The notes under the pieces are model-generated. The model was not told the DNA's origin, did no database searches, and saw only the letters and a list, made by a program, of their open reading frames with translations. Positions 42,145-42,440 of a stretch of DNA of 42,440 nucleotides are shown here, one piece after another. The position numbers were made by a program, and so were the translations under genes. Source of the stretch: a virus. The stretch covers positions 1 to 42,440 of IMG/VR virus record IMGVR_UViG_3300032308_001111; one strand, written 5' to 3'. The stretch's first letter is position 1. Every line of letters begins with the position of its first letter.

Positions 42145-42440
42145 ATGGAATTCTACACAAATATTTCTCGCTACGGCAATCAACTTCTCTACCGCGGTTA
42201 CAAAGATGGTAGACGAATTCAAACAAAAATCCCGTTCTCTCCTACGCTCTATGTTCCAGTAGAAAAATCTACTGCATGGAAAGCGTTAGATGGTAAGTCG
42301 GTCGAACCTGTCCGACTCGAAACCATGCGTGAAGCCAAAGAATTCCTTGAACGATATAAAGATGTATCGAACTTCGAGATCTATGGCAATACAAATTACA
42401 TTGCACAGTTCGTTGCAGAGAAGTTCCCAAACGAAATCAA
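42145..42440 (+). CDS. gp43: DNA polymerase gp43, N-terminal part (partial)
   Basis: The frame is open from ATG 42145 to the window end (98 codons). The N-terminus EFYTNISRYGNQLLYRGY followed by a Lys/Ile-rich segment and SPTLYVPVEK matches family B phage polymerases of the T4 type. The homology with the T4 start (FYISIETVGN) fixes this ATG. Exonuclease and polymerase motifs lie beyond the window. No room remains for a separate Shine-Dalgarno leader, only AGG at 42138-42140. Confidence 0.93.
   Translation, partial: MEFYTNISRYGNQLLYRGYKDGRRIQTKIPFSPTLYVPVEKSTAWKALDGKSVEPVRLETMREAKEFLERYKDVSNFEIYGNTNYIAQFVAEKFPNEI

Noticed and set aside
1-42440. tRNA genes, CRISPR arrays, insertion sequences, integrase or attachment sites
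   Set aside because: No cloverleaf, regular spaced repeat, transposase or integrase motif was seen by reading; a tRNA search program was not available.

Overview
The window is part of the genome of a T4-like (Straboviridae/Kyanoviridae-type) contractile-tailed phage with AT-rich DNA. Every convincing gene is on the + strand. Genes overlap or abut tightly, often as TAATG or ATGA junctions. The virion and replication genes resemble the marine cyanophage/pelagiphage branch of T4-like phages (CobS/CobT-like pair, UvsY-UvsW, Hsp20, peptide deformylase, Dps) more than coliphage T4. No photosynthesis gene, tRNA, integrase, transposase or CRISPR array was seen. The host cannot be read directly. A phage-encoded TonB-dependent outer-membrane receptor implies a Gram-negative host that has TonB.

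Layout. (1) 1-1869: the tail end of an unrecognised gene and two unrecognised phage genes. (2) 1896-10149: an 8.3-kb accessory island between these genes and the neck genes. It holds a U32-like Fe-S protein fused to a methyltransferase, a flavin-dependent tryptophan-halogenase-type enzyme, two Fe(II)/2-oxoglutarate-oxygenase or cupin-type proteins, a phage protein of unknown function, a small four-helix membrane protein, a DUF401-like permease and a complete TonB-dependent receptor. A strong terminator closes it. (3) 10200-26687: late virion genes: dps, gp13, gp14, a large fibre-like protein, gp15, gp16, gp17, a membrane/coiled-coil/Lys-Pro-tail protein, gp18, gp19, gp20, gp67-like, a small gene, gp21, gp22, gp23 and a gp19-fold paralogue. 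Four intergenic TATAAATA boxes match the T4 late promoter. (4) 26690-42440: replication, recombination and regulation: uvsY, uvsW, an Sm-like protein, gp55, gp47, gp46, def, cobT-like, cobS-like, wHTH, a dATP/dGTP diphosphohydrolase-like gene, gp45, dsbA, gp44, gp62, regA, hsp20, small genes and the start of gp43.

How it works together. The later region carries at least six copies of one sigma70-like promoter, (A/G/T)T(G/T)TAC-N18-TATAAT with TGG just before the -10. These probably serve early or middle transcription. Gp55 (late sigma), gp45 (clamp, coactivator) and DsbA would then switch transcription to the TATAAATA late promoters of the virion genes. gp44/62/45/43 form the replisome core, gp46/47 and UvsY/UvsW the recombination system, and RegA represses translation.

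The most unusual part is the island. It has two parts: an oxidative-tailoring cassette (U32-methyltransferase, halogenase, two oxygenases, unknown protein) and a membrane-transport cassette (small membrane protein, DUF401 permease, TonB receptor). With Dps just downstream, many of these proteins depend on or handle iron. The functions proposed for the island are inferences from motifs and gene order.
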